Positions 46,601 through 53,578 of a DNA stretch of 64,000 nt are shown piece by piece. The translations under genes were made by a program, and so were the position numbers. The notes below the pieces were generated by a model. It searched no databases and had not been told where the DNA came from. It saw nothing but the letters and a program-made list of their open reading frames with translations. This stretch comes from Acidimicrobiia bacterium (GTDB lineage: Bacteria > Actinomycetota > Acidimicrobiia > IMCC26256 > JAGPDB01): positions 1 to 64,000 of the forward strand of contig JAGPDB010000003.1 of the NCBI GenBank assembly GCA_018057765.1. The letters run 5' to 3'. Each line of letters opens with the position of its first letter. Position 1 is the first letter of the stretch.

Positions 46601-47060
46601 AGGAGAAAACCATAGAGCATTAATATTTTCTCAATTTACATCGTTCTTAGCGAAAGTAAAGAATCGTTTAGATGAAGAAAAGATTGAATATTGTTATCTT
46701 GATGGTAAAACAAAAAATCGAGGCGACGTTATAGATAAATTCAAAACTTCAAAAACGCCACTATTTCTTATTAGCTTAAAATCTGGTGGATTTGGATTGA
46801 ATCTGACGGAAGCTGATTATTGTTTCTTATTGGATCCTTGGTGGAATCCAGCTGCAGAATCACAAGCAATTGATAGAACTCATAGAATTGGTCAGAAGAA
46901 GCAGGTTATGGTTTATCGATTGGTAGCTAAAGATACTATTGAAGAAAAAGTTATGTTATTAAAGGAACGTAAAGCTAAATTATTTAAAAGTGTTTTAGAT
47001 GATGGCGAAATATTCTCATCTAAATTAACCGCTGAGGATGTGAAATCCCTATTTGAATAA
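43650..47060 (+). CDS. SWIM zinc-finger SNF2-family helicase
   Basis: A 1136-residue protein starting at GTG. The SWIM zinc finger is CxCx5CxH at Cys92, Cys94, Cys100 and His102. A long poorly conserved middle region (about 110-650) precedes the SNF2 motor. Motor motifs are Walker A GDDMGLGKTIQ (about 692-703), MFLDEAQFIKN, MTGTPIENNLMELWS, then ISLKSGGFGLNLTEADY and the arginine finger region AIDRTHRIGQ. Bacterial SNF2 proteins are double-stranded-DNA translocases, some tied to RNA polymerase recycling or DNA repair. The substrate here is unknown. It stands between pepQ and efp, which are adjacent in mycobacteria, so it is an insertion. Confidence 0.93.
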   Translation: MPKFPLHNSTKIQSTTFIPKGLQDEALIRFSSHQSFNRGKSYVKNGFVKSFIWNPKEKCLDGSVFGSGESKYQCSIEFSFNDGDIKIGNSSCECPVGYQCKHCVSILLAGRKLITKMNMALLDEDIDLDEIMQDTTSDEWKSEIDSLLNSTQNINRVAFRKVGLLFEVLGTKRRTNQSFSFDSTPAIMRNQLAVRIVYLSDTNRWKTTEFNWKSISTRNIVAREINPKHFEWLNDFKNICIDTDREYVYDDTVYILLDQAGSSQIFNLLDDARKLGIGLYTKINASKLNEINLDKDKAHVSINVTTKSDDSLEVETVLKHNDYIVNTSGLGFLGKNANTVYTYDINDKISHIEIYKLDTNVDSGLQENILNKKSIKIPKSEKKSFEETYLNKIQSRFQAISTDNSIEIPKAPLATLILDLKPSQNNDVFHIKLFWSYGNASNGHKYTLNSHNDDSIRNFVFEKELLSELSVAVSSIEEFFITNNFGDLLLKETVVLTGSNLIKFSNIIMPELANMDGIKVETKNEIINYEESYDLPKIEIGTSENLDGNQDWFNLDVDVKVGEHSVDFQDLFRALAQNDEYMILENGTYFSLDNEILSSLKKLIDEAKDLQEKKSDTLQISRYHASFWEELKELGIVRDQTNAWQKSIDGLLNLERIEHVDPPSELNAKLRPYQLEGYQWLCFLYENKLGAILGDDMGLGKTIQALAMIVKIFQDTKKADRKPFLVVAPTSVATNWLSEAKKFAPKLNTVLITQTAKKSDKKLIDEIKNADIVITSYTLLRIDFESYSDTKTINWSGMFLDEAQFIKNHQSKSYQCVRKISVPFKLAMTGTPIENNLMELWSLFSITSPGLFGGPKKFTDMYRKPIEKDQDKEKLDQIRRRARPLLLRRTKEQVVKELPPKIEQVLELQLNADHRKVYDLVLARERQKVLGLIEDVDRNQFTILKSLTTLRMLSLDPSLVDNEKYSHVSSTKLDSLIEQINEVVGENHRALIFSQFTSFLAKVKNRLDEEKIEYCYLDGKTKNRGDVIDKFKTSKTPLFLISLKSGGFGLNLTEADYCFLLDPWWNPAAESQAIDRTHRIGQKKQVMVYRLVAKDTIEEKVMLLKERKAKLFKSVLDDGEIFSSKLTAEDVKSLFE

Positions 47061-47214
47061 CCATTTTGGCTACCACCAAGGTCTTACTTTTAGGGTTTGT
47101 GACATATAGAGCCTGTCCTAGTAGATACAAATATCCACAAGAAAATGATCCAATACGCAAGCTTGGGCTTCCAAACAAGACCTCTATGGAAAATAGTGTA
47201 AACTATCTTTCCTT

Positions 47215-47775
47215 ATGGCACTATCTACAAATGATCTAAAAAATGGAATGGTTTTGAATCTCGAAGGAGATCTGATGCAAGTTGTCGATTTCCAACACGT
47301 TAAACCTGGTAAAGGTCCTGCTTTTGTCAGGACAACAATGAGAAACCTAAGAACTGGTGCGAATGTCGCAAAAACATTTAGTGCTGGATTAAAAGTTGAA
47401 CAGGCAATTGTCGATCGTCGTAACTATCAATTCTTGTATCGCGAAGGAACAGACTATGTTTTTATGGATCTAGATACTTACGATCAAATCCATTTAAGCG
47501 AAATTCAAGTTGGCGAAGCTCAAAAATACCTTAAAGAATCTGATAGCGCACTAATTCACATGTATGGCTCTGAACCTTTATTAGTTGAACTTCCCGCTTC
47601 AGTTGAATTAACAATCACAGAAACTGAACCTGGATTACAAGGAGACAGAGTTTCTGGAGCTAGAAAACCAGCAACTGTTGAAACAGGTGTTGTAGTGCAA
47701 GTCCCAATTTTTGTAAACCTAGGTGATGTTATAAAAGTTGACACTCGTACAGGTGATTATATCACTCGTGTGTGA
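47215..47775 (+). CDS. efp: Elongation factor P
   Basis: EF-P (186 residues, the usual length) helps ribosomes through polyproline stretches. The N-terminal KOW-like domain has GMVLNLEGDLMQVVDFQHV. The tip loop KPGKGPAFV presents a lysine at the position modified in some bacteria, though no modification genes are visible here. The C-terminal OB domain ends VDTRTGDYITRV. The start lacks a ribosome-binding site; TAAACT lies 10 nt upstream. nusB follows 15 bp later. Confidence 0.97.
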   Translation: MALSTNDLKNGMVLNLEGDLMQVVDFQHVKPGKGPAFVRTTMRNLRTGANVAKTFSAGLKVEQAIVDRRNYQFLYREGTDYVFMDLDTYDQIHLSEIQVGEAQKYLKESDSALIHMYGSEPLLVELPASVELTITETEPGLQGDRVSGARKPATVETGVVVQVPIFVNLGDVIKVDTRTGDYITRV

Positions 47776-47790
47776 TATAGGTATTTAGAT

Positions 47791-48231
47791 ATGTCAAAGA
47801 CGGATTCACGAGAAAGATGTGTATTACTATTTTTCGAAGCTGAACAAAAAGAACTTGAAGTTAACAAAGTCGTAAATACACTACCTGTGCCTCCTAATTC
47901 CTATTGTATAAAATTATTAGAAGATTATGAATCAAATGAAGAAAAAGTTATAGATCTAATCGAGAATAATATTAAAAATTGGTCAAGCGACCGTCTGCCA
48001 GCTTTCGATAGGGCAGTTTTGCGTATGGCAATAACAGAACTAGTTCGTTCTGATGAATCTCCAGCCGGTACAGTCATCTCTGAGGCTGTGAAATTATGTG
48101 AGAAATATTCGACAGATGATTCACCACGCTTTGTAAACGGTGTATTATCTAGCATTGCACATAACGTTCGTAGCGTAGAAATGTTTGAAAAGGCTAAGCT
48201 TGCTACTAGCAAAAAAAATGACAACATTTAA
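47791..48231 (+). CDS. nusB: Transcription antitermination factor NusB
   Basis: A 146-residue all-helical protein. The N-terminus has [17 protein letters not shown] (usually RRxAxxxLYxxE), the middle [18 protein letters not shown], and the C-terminus [10 protein letters not shown]. NusB binds boxA of rRNA leaders with NusE. The order efp-nusB is typical of actinobacteria. Confidence 0.94.
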   Translation: MSKTDSRERCVLLFFEAEQKELEVNKVVNTLPVPPNSYCIKLLEDYESNEEKVIDLIENNIKNWSSDRLPAFDRAVLRMAITELVRSDESPAGTVISEAVKLCEKYSTDDSPRFVNGVLSSIAHNVRSVEMFEKAKLATSKKNDNI

Positions 48232-48245
48232 GGTATAAATATTTC

Positions 48246-48536
48246 ATGACCGATACTCCCGTTCCAGTAGTTGAATCAGACTTCGACCTAGAATCTTTAT
48301 TAGATACGCCATGGGTTGTTATTGTCTGGAATGATCCCGTAAATCTTATGAGTTATGTCACCCATGTTTTACAGAAACTTTTTGGATATTCAAAAGAGAA
48401 AGCCACAGAATTGATGAATCAAGTTCATGTTGAAGGTAAAGCAGTTGTTTCAAGTGGGCGTCGTCTTGAGTGTGAAAATGATGTTTCCCGATTACACGGA
48501 CATGGTCTGTGGGCGACAATGCAGAAAGACGATTAA
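48246..48536 (+). CDS. clpS: ATP-dependent Clp protease adaptor ClpS
   Basis: A 96-residue adaptor that delivers N-degron proteins to ClpAP/ClpCP. The family core is seen in [17 protein letters not shown] (NDPxN substrate-pocket loop), [13 protein letters not shown] and [18 protein letters not shown]2017-like gene follows 7 nt downstream, as in other actinobacteria. Confidence 0.95.
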   Translation: MTDTPVPVVESDFDLESLLDTPWVVIVWNDPVNLMSYVTHVLQKLFGYSKEKATELMNQVHVEGKAVVSSGRRLECENDVSRLHGHGLWATMQKDD

Positions 48537-48543
48537 ATATATA

Positions 48544-49065
48544 ATGCGTGATACTAGATTTGATGTAACACTAGAAGGTGTAGAAGCATATTTATTTCCA
48601 GATGAAGTTAAAGTGTTTGTTGATATTGCAAATGACTTAAGAGCAATAATTGAGACACCTGCATTAGATGGTGATGATCCTGTACGCGAAAGATTATTTC
48701 CACGTGCATATCTTGACCCTACTGAAGAAAATGCAGAAATATCATGGGCAGCATTTTCTCATCCAGAACTATTAGAATCTCGAATATTAACATTGGAAGT
48801 GTTAATAGAATCATTAAAAAGATTAGAGTTAGCGAAACCTGAATCAGATGCTGGTGAAATGCAGGTTGTTGTGCTTACTATGTCTGAAACAGAGCATTGG
48901 TTAAAAGGTTTAAATGATTTACGTTTAGCTTTAGGCACAAGATTAAATATTGAGACAGAAGCTGATAATGAGCCTGATGAAGGTGACCCTACTAATGCAT
49001 TAAGACAAATTTATACTTGGTTAAGTGCTTTGCAACAAGATCTGTTAGAACAGGTTTATTTATAA
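48544..49065 (+). CDS. DUF2017-like protein
   Basis: A 173-residue mostly helical, acidic protein. The ATG at 48544 is preferred because an open frame further upstream lies inside clpS. The pattern LFPDEVKVFVDIANDLRAI near the start and RLALGTRLNIETEAD plus IYTWLSALQQDLLEQ near the end fit DUF2017, a family of unknown function usually encoded beside clpS. The call leans on this neighbourhood. Confidence 0.85.
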   Translation: MRDTRFDVTLEGVEAYLFPDEVKVFVDIANDLRAIIETPALDGDDPVRERLFPRAYLDPTEENAEISWAAFSHPELLESRILTLEVLIESLKRLELAKPESDAGEMQVVVLTMSETEHWLKGLNDLRLALGTRLNIETEADNEPDEGDPTNALRQIYTWLSALQQDLLEQVYL

Positions 49066-49402
49066 ATACTTTTTGTAATGTATTGACAATATTTTAAGAT
49101 ACATTTACAAAAATATAGTTTAAACAGACAATATGTTTTATGGCTATAGATACATAAAGTGCTTGGAACATTCAGTCACTAGATCGTATTGTATTAGACG
49201 ATCCGTTAGAAGTACGTTTATTTAAATGGGCGATTGCAAAAATTGGAGAATAGTTATATTTACTGCTGAGCGGATGAGTGTAATTGAACAATCATATTCA
49301 GGAATAGCTCAGCCAGCTGATTCAAATGGTGTAAATATGCAATTTTAATAAGTATAAAAGCAAATTTTCTCATGCTTCTTATAAGAATGTAGACTCAAGT
49401 AT
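49066..49402 (+). pseudogene. 337-bp gap with a possible decayed small gene
   Basis: From ATG 49140 one frame reads five codons, a TAA, then 31 sense codons (SAWNIQSLDRIVLDDPLEVR onward) to a TAG at 49251. A second frame continues from about 49247, containing an ATG at 49274, to a TAA at 49348. Together they look like one small gene broken by a stop and a frameshift. A TTGACA (49083-49088) lies upstream. I recognise no family, and chance cannot be excluded. Confidence 0.25.
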
Positions 49403-50350
49403 ATGAAAACAATTGTTATAGGATTTTTAAATACTGATATCATTGCAACTGGACTACCTCGTTTCCCAAAGTCAGGGGAACTGATATTTGGTGATGAGCT
49501 AAGTATAGGCCCTGGTGGGAAATCTCGTAATATTGCCAGCATGATTGCAAGACTTGTTGAGCCTAAAAGTGTTGCGATGTTAGGTAGGACATCTAGAGAT
49601 CCTTATGGATTGTGGAAATCTCCAGTAACAGCTTTAGAAGATGTTGGCGTTGATACTAGTCATATAAAAATATTTAATTTTGAAGAAACTGGAAAAATGC
49701 CTGGTATTGCTTTAATACCTGTTGATATCAATGGAAATAATCAAATAATTGTTTTACCTGGTATATGCGAAGATTTTTGTCCTAAAGATATCGAAGAATC
49801 GATCGAATTATTTAAAGAGGTCGGTCTAGAAAAAGGGATGTTAGTTTTGACCATGGAATGTCCAATCGAAACTTCTTTAAGTGCTGTAAAAATTTCTAAA
49901 GAACATGGTATAAAAGTGATGTTTGATCCAGGAGGACTACAGGAATCAGATGATATAACTGAATTATTAAATACTGGAATATTTTTAATTAAACCTAATG
50001 AACATGAACTTAAAATGTTGACAGGAATAAATGCAATAGATTTTGAAACAGCGCAGCTTGGTGCAAAAAAACTATTTGACTATGGAATCGAAAATGTATT
50101 GATTACACTAGGAGAAAAAGGGGCTTTTCTCTTTACACATAAATCTAATACGCGATTTGAAATACCAAATATAGAAGTAGATAAAAGCCAAAAAGATGCT
50201 ACGGGCTGTGGTGATCAAACAATGGCAACACTTGTTGCAATGTTACAAGCTGGAAAAACTCTAACTGAATCTGTAGAAATAGCTATAAAAGCTGGTACCC
50301 TACAATTCTTTCGAACTGGAATTAAACCTGTCGAGTTAGAAGATCTTTAA
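49403..50350 (+). CDS. PfkB/ribokinase-family sugar kinase
   Basis: A 315-residue carbohydrate kinase. The N-terminal substrate signature is GPGGKSRNIASMIARL (GGxxxN-A). The C-terminal signature is DATGCGDQTMATLVAML, where the catalytic Asp is kept but the usual GAGD reads GCGD. The Gly-rich N-terminus and length suit ribokinase more than fructokinase, but the sugar cannot be assigned. It lies just before the pyr operon; supplying ribose 5-phosphate for PRPP would make sense but is speculation. Confidence 0.85.
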   Translation: MKTIVIGFLNTDIIATGLPRFPKSGELIFGDELSIGPGGKSRNIASMIARLVEPKSVAMLGRTSRDPYGLWKSPVTALEDVGVDTSHIKIFNFEETGKMPGIALIPVDINGNNQIIVLPGICEDFCPKDIEESIELFKEVGLEKGMLVLTMECPIETSLSAVKISKEHGIKVMFDPGGLQESDDITELLNTGIFLIKPNEHELKMLTGINAIDFETAQLGAKKLFDYGIENVLITLGEKGAFLFTHKSNTRFEIPNIEVDKSQKDATGCGDQTMATLVAMLQAGKTLTESVEIAIKAGTLQFFRTGIKPVELEDL

Positions 50351-50359
50351 ATTTTCTAC

Positions 50360-50365
50360 TATAAT
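50360..50365 (+). promoter_or_regulatory. Candidate promoter -10 box for the pyr operon
   Basis: TATAAT lies 10 nt after the sugar-kinase stop. Initiation near 50372 would give a leader of about 113 nt before pyrR. The -35 region is weak. Confidence 0.45.
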
Positions 50366-50371
50366 TATTTC

Positions 50372-50484
50372 ATAATTGAGATGCTTCAAAGCTTCTCACG
50401 CCAATCATCCTGTGAGATGAGAATATCAAGCTAAGTCAGGTTGATATTTATAAAACTAGTTCTGTGAAACTAAGGAAGGCGAAA
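50372..50484 (+). promoter_or_regulatory. Structured pyrR leader, candidate PyrR-responsive RNA
   Basis: Three helices can form. Helix 1 pairs GAGATGC (50378-50384) with GCTTCTC (50391-50397), one mismatch. Helix 2 pairs TCTCAC (50394-50399) with GTGAGA (50412-50417) and excludes helix 1. Helix 3 pairs ATATCAA (50423-50429) with TTGATAT (50441-50447). Its loop side ends in AGGTT, resembling the end of the PyrR-binding consensus (GAGGYU). The ribosome-binding site AAGGAAGG is at 50472-50479. PyrR of Mycobacterium smegmatis is known to repress translation through its leader. Confidence 0.45.
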
Positions 50485-51093
50485 ATGACTTCACTTGTTG
50501 TGTTCAACCAAGACGATATTGTTCGTGTTTCTACTCGTATTTCACATGAAATTATTGAACGGAATTCCGGTTCGAGAAATATTATATTAATTGGGGTACG
50601 TCGGAGAGGTGCCCTTCTTGCAAATAGACTTAAAAAAATAATCAAAACTATTGATGGTATTAGTGTGCCGGTATATTCGTTAGATATTACAAACGCTCGA
50701 GATGATTTAACAAAAGAAGAAACACATAACCATTTAATTAATGAGACAGTCACTGGTATATCTATATCGAATGAAGAAGAATTAGGAATATATCCACAAG
50801 ATATTATGACCGTACCAATTATTGATTTTACAAATTTTAATGTGATCATTGTTGATGATGTTTTGTATACAGGTAGAACTACAAGAGCGTGTATGGAAAT
50901 TATTTCAAAAATATCTCGACCAAAAACAATTCAACTTGCTGTGATGATAGATCGTGGTCACCGTGAACTTCCTATTCGTGCAGATTATGTAGGGAAAAAT
51001 CTTCCGACGAAAAGGACTGAAACGGTAAATGTACTTATGATGGAACTTGATGGTCAAGATAGTATTGAAATAGCGAGGCAAAATATTGGGTAA
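50485..51093 (+). CDS. pyrR: PyrR, pyrimidine regulator / uracil phosphoribosyltransferase
   Basis: A 202-residue phosphoribosyltransferase-fold protein. The PRPP loop is VIIVDDVLYTGRTTRA, and IILIGVRRRGALLA plus VMIDRGHRELPIRADYVG are typical of PyrR. A GTG at 50464 could add seven residues, but the ATG at 50485 has AAGGAAGG at good distance. PyrR binds UMP and the pyr leader RNA. The first gene of the operon overlaps pyrC by 8 nt. Confidence 0.95.
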   Translation: MTSLVVFNQDDIVRVSTRISHEIIERNSGSRNIILIGVRRRGALLANRLKKIIKTIDGISVPVYSLDITNARDDLTKEETHNHLINETVTGISISNEEELGIYPQDIMTVPIIDFTNFNVIIVDDVLYTGRTTRACMEIISKISRPKTIQLAVMIDRGHRELPIRADYVGKNLPTKRTETVNVLMMELDGQDSIEIARQNIG

Positions 51094-52408
51094 AGATGGA
51101 TTTCTGATAAAAAATGCAACAATAGTTGATTCTCGAGGAACAACTAGTGGCGATGTTTTAATTGATGATGGCAGAATCACAGATGTTGGCAAGATCGAAC
51201 AAAGTGGTGGCGAATATCTAATCGATGCACACGGGCTAATTCTCTCCCCTGGAATTGTAGATATACAGGTACATTTACGCGAACCGGGATTTGAAGAGAG
51301 TGAAGAAATCGAAACTGGTGCACGAGCAAGTGCAGTAGGCGGAATGACAGCCGTTCAATGTATGCCGAACACAAATCCATGCATCGACAATGTGAATACC
51401 TTCCGAGACGTCAAACATCGCTCTCAAAATGCTATGGTCGATGTTTTTGTTTCTGCCGCAATAACAAAAAATCGGGCCAGTGAAGAAAATGTAGATTTTA
51501 AATCACTATATGAAGCTGGAGCTCGAACTTTTACTGATGATGGTGACTGTGTTAAAACTGCAAGACTAATGCGTGAAACAATAGAGACTCTAAGTCAATT
51601 CGATGATTGTGTCTTGGCTCAACATTGTGAAGACCATTCATTAGTTCATGACGGGATAATTGATGAAGGGGAAATTTCTAAACAGCTAGGCCTTAAAGGC
51701 CGCCATCGAGTCGGCGAAGAAATAATTGTAGCTAGAGATATTGCTCTTATGCGTGCATTTGCGTCACCAAAACTAAGATATCATGTTTTACATATTTCAA
51801 CTAAAGAAGCATTAACACAAGTACGCGATGCAATAGCTCAAGGCTTGAATGTTTCTAGTGAAGTAACTCCGCAACATATTGCACTTGCAAGCGATTTATT
51901 ATTAAGTGGAAATGCTAACTTTAAAATGAATCCGCCACTGCGAACATTTGATGATATAAATGCGCTTCGACTTGGTCTAAAAAATGGAACTATAGCTGCA
52001 ATTGCTACTGACCATGCTCCTCACCCTAAATCTAAAAAAGATTTGGGCATTGAACATGCACCGCCAGGAATGTTAGGTGTTCAAACCGTGTTGGCGGCTT
52101 CGATAACTCACTTGGTTGAAACTGGAGTGTTAACAATCGAAGAACTAATTAATGTGCTTTGTATTAATCCTGCAAAAATAATTAATGCTCATAAACTTGA
52201 AAATGGTGGTCATGGTTGCGATATAACTGTAGGTAATAAGGCAAACATAATGATATTTGACCCACAAGGCGAGTTTGTTGTTAATAAAAAAGATTTATTA
52301 TCAAAAAGTGAAAATTCCCCATGGGAAGGTCACACTCTTAAAGGTGTGGTGCATTACACATTTAAATCTGGTGAAATGACATGTGAGAAAGGGCAACCAA
52401 CAAAATGA
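51086..52408 (+). CDS. pyrC: Dihydroorotase (class I), with an altered zinc motif
   Basis: A 440-residue amidohydrolase that cyclises carbamoyl aspartate. It starts at TTG with GAGG 7 nt upstream. The metal motif, normally HxH, reads DIQVHLREPGF: Gln61 replaces the first His and His63 is kept. Other landmarks are intact: MPNTNP, FTDDGDCV, LAQHCEDHS, YHVLHISTKEA and the catalytic ATDHAPH. It lies between pyrR and carA as expected, but no pyrB precedes it. Its role in the pathway is likely from context; whether it is active with one ligand changed is open. Confidence 0.92.
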   Translation: MGKDGFLIKNATIVDSRGTTSGDVLIDDGRITDVGKIEQSGGEYLIDAHGLILSPGIVDIQVHLREPGFEESEEIETGARASAVGGMTAVQCMPNTNPCIDNVNTFRDVKHRSQNAMVDVFVSAAITKNRASEENVDFKSLYEAGARTFTDDGDCVKTARLMRETIETLSQFDDCVLAQHCEDHSLVHDGIIDEGEISKQLGLKGRHRVGEEIIVARDIALMRAFASPKLRYHVLHISTKEALTQVRDAIAQGLNVSSEVTPQHIALASDLLLSGNANFKMNPPLRTFDDINALRLGLKNGTIAAIATDHAPHPKSKKDLGIEHAPPGMLGVQTVLAASITHLVETGVLTIEELINVLCINPAKIINAHKLENGGHGCDITVGNKANIMIFDPQGEFVVNKKDLLSKSENSPWEGHTLKGVVHYTFKSGEMTCEKGQPTK

Positions 52409-53505
52409 CAAGTAATTCAAGACTTCAAGATTCCGTATTGATTTTTGCTGACGGCACACAATTCGAAGGTAGTGCCTGTGGCTATATCCCAGAAAATGGT
52501 GTAGCGAGTGGAGAAGTAGTTTTTAATACTTCAATTTCTGGTTATCAAGAAATAATATCTGACCCATCTTATGCTGGACAAATAATAACTTTTACAGCAA
52601 CACAAATAGGTAACTATGGAACGAACTCACAAGATAACGAATCCGAGAAACCATTTTGTAATGGCGTCGTTATTCGTGATCTAGCTAGAAAATATTCGAA
52701 TTGGAGAGCAAACGCCACATTAGATACTTATTTGCAAAGAAATCAGATACCTGGAATATGCAATGTTGATACACGTGCTCTAACAAGATTCATAAGAGAC
52801 AACGGATCCTTACCTGCAGCATTTGGCACTGATGAACAAACAGTTAAAAAAGCATCTTTGGATGCATTAAGCACTGATGGTCAAAATGTTGCAGCACAAG
52901 TATCAACTAAGAAACCTTATTTCTCTGGTACAAAAGATATGCCATTCTATGTTGTTGCGTATGACTTTGGTATTAAAAGTTCTATTATTGAAAATTTAAA
53001 TAGTAGAGGTATATATGTTGAAGTCGTCCCTCATGACACTTCTGCGCAAGAAGTATTTGGTAGAGCTCCCGATGGAGTCTTTTTATCTAATGGTCCTGGA
53101 GATCCAGATGCAGTAACGGGTGCTCGTGAAACTGTAAAACAATTTATTGGGGAACTACCCTTATTTGGAATTTGTCTAGGTCATCAAATACTAGGACTTG
53201 CCTTAAATGCAACAACGACAAAATTAGAATTTGGTCATCATGGTGGAAATCATCCAGTAAAAAATATTTTAACGAATGAGATAGAGATAACATCGCAAAA
53301 CCATAATTATGTTGTTGAAGCAGATTCAATAAAAAATGCTCAAATAACACATATAAATCTTAATGACCAAACAGTAGAGGGTTTACGCCTTGATGATGGC
53401 TTAACTTTTTCGGTTCAACATCATCCAGAAGCATCACCAGGCCCAACGGAGGCACAAAAAATGTTTGATGTATTTAGAGATACATTAGAAAAATTTGAAA
53501 ATTAA
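52405..53505 (+). CDS. carA: Carbamoyl-phosphate synthase small subunit
   Basis: CarA (366 residues) supplies ammonia from glutamine. The N-terminal domain has SGYQEIISDPSYAGQI and VDTRALTRFIRDNG. The glutaminase domain has the catalytic Cys in GICLGHQILGLA (about residue 257), the oxyanion SNGPGDPDA and the His-Glu pair in QHHPEASPGP. It overlaps pyrC by 4 nt. Confidence 0.97.
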   Translation: MTSNSRLQDSVLIFADGTQFEGSACGYIPENGVASGEVVFNTSISGYQEIISDPSYAGQIITFTATQIGNYGTNSQDNESEKPFCNGVVIRDLARKYSNWRANATLDTYLQRNQIPGICNVDTRALTRFIRDNGSLPAAFGTDEQTVKKASLDALSTDGQNVAAQVSTKKPYFSGTKDMPFYVVAYDFGIKSSIIENLNSRGIYVEVVPHDTSAQEVFGRAPDGVFLSNGPGDPDAVTGARETVKQFIGELPLFGICLGHQILGLALNATTTKLEFGHHGGNHPVKNILTNEIEITSQNHNYVVEADSIKNAQITHINLNDQTVEGLRLDDGLTFSVQHHPEASPGPTEAQKMFDVFRDTLEKFEN

Positions 53506-53519
53506 ATACTTAGGATAAT

Positions 53520-53545
53520 GGTCTGCTCTTGGCTTAGCTAAGACC
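53520..53545 (+). other. Small hairpin between carA and carB
   Basis: GGTCT (53520-53524) can pair with AGACC (53541-53545) around an inner palindrome CTTAGCTAAG. It lies in the 73-bp gap before carB's ribosome-binding site (AGAGGA). It may affect transcript stability; no U-run follows. Confidence 0.3.
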
Positions 53546-53578
53546 GGACCCAGCACAGAAAAAAGAGGAACATAGCAC

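Noticed and set aside
38516-47060. A defence island built on the SNF2 helicase
   Set aside because: No nuclease, methyltransferase, toxin or phage-sensor gene lies beside it, and the neighbours are peptidases; the label would go beyond the evidence.
47061-47214. Regulatory RNA before efp
   Set aside because: GGTCTT and AAGACC are complementary but about 90 nt apart, and no other structure supports it. I see only a possible TAAACT box near efp in this gap.
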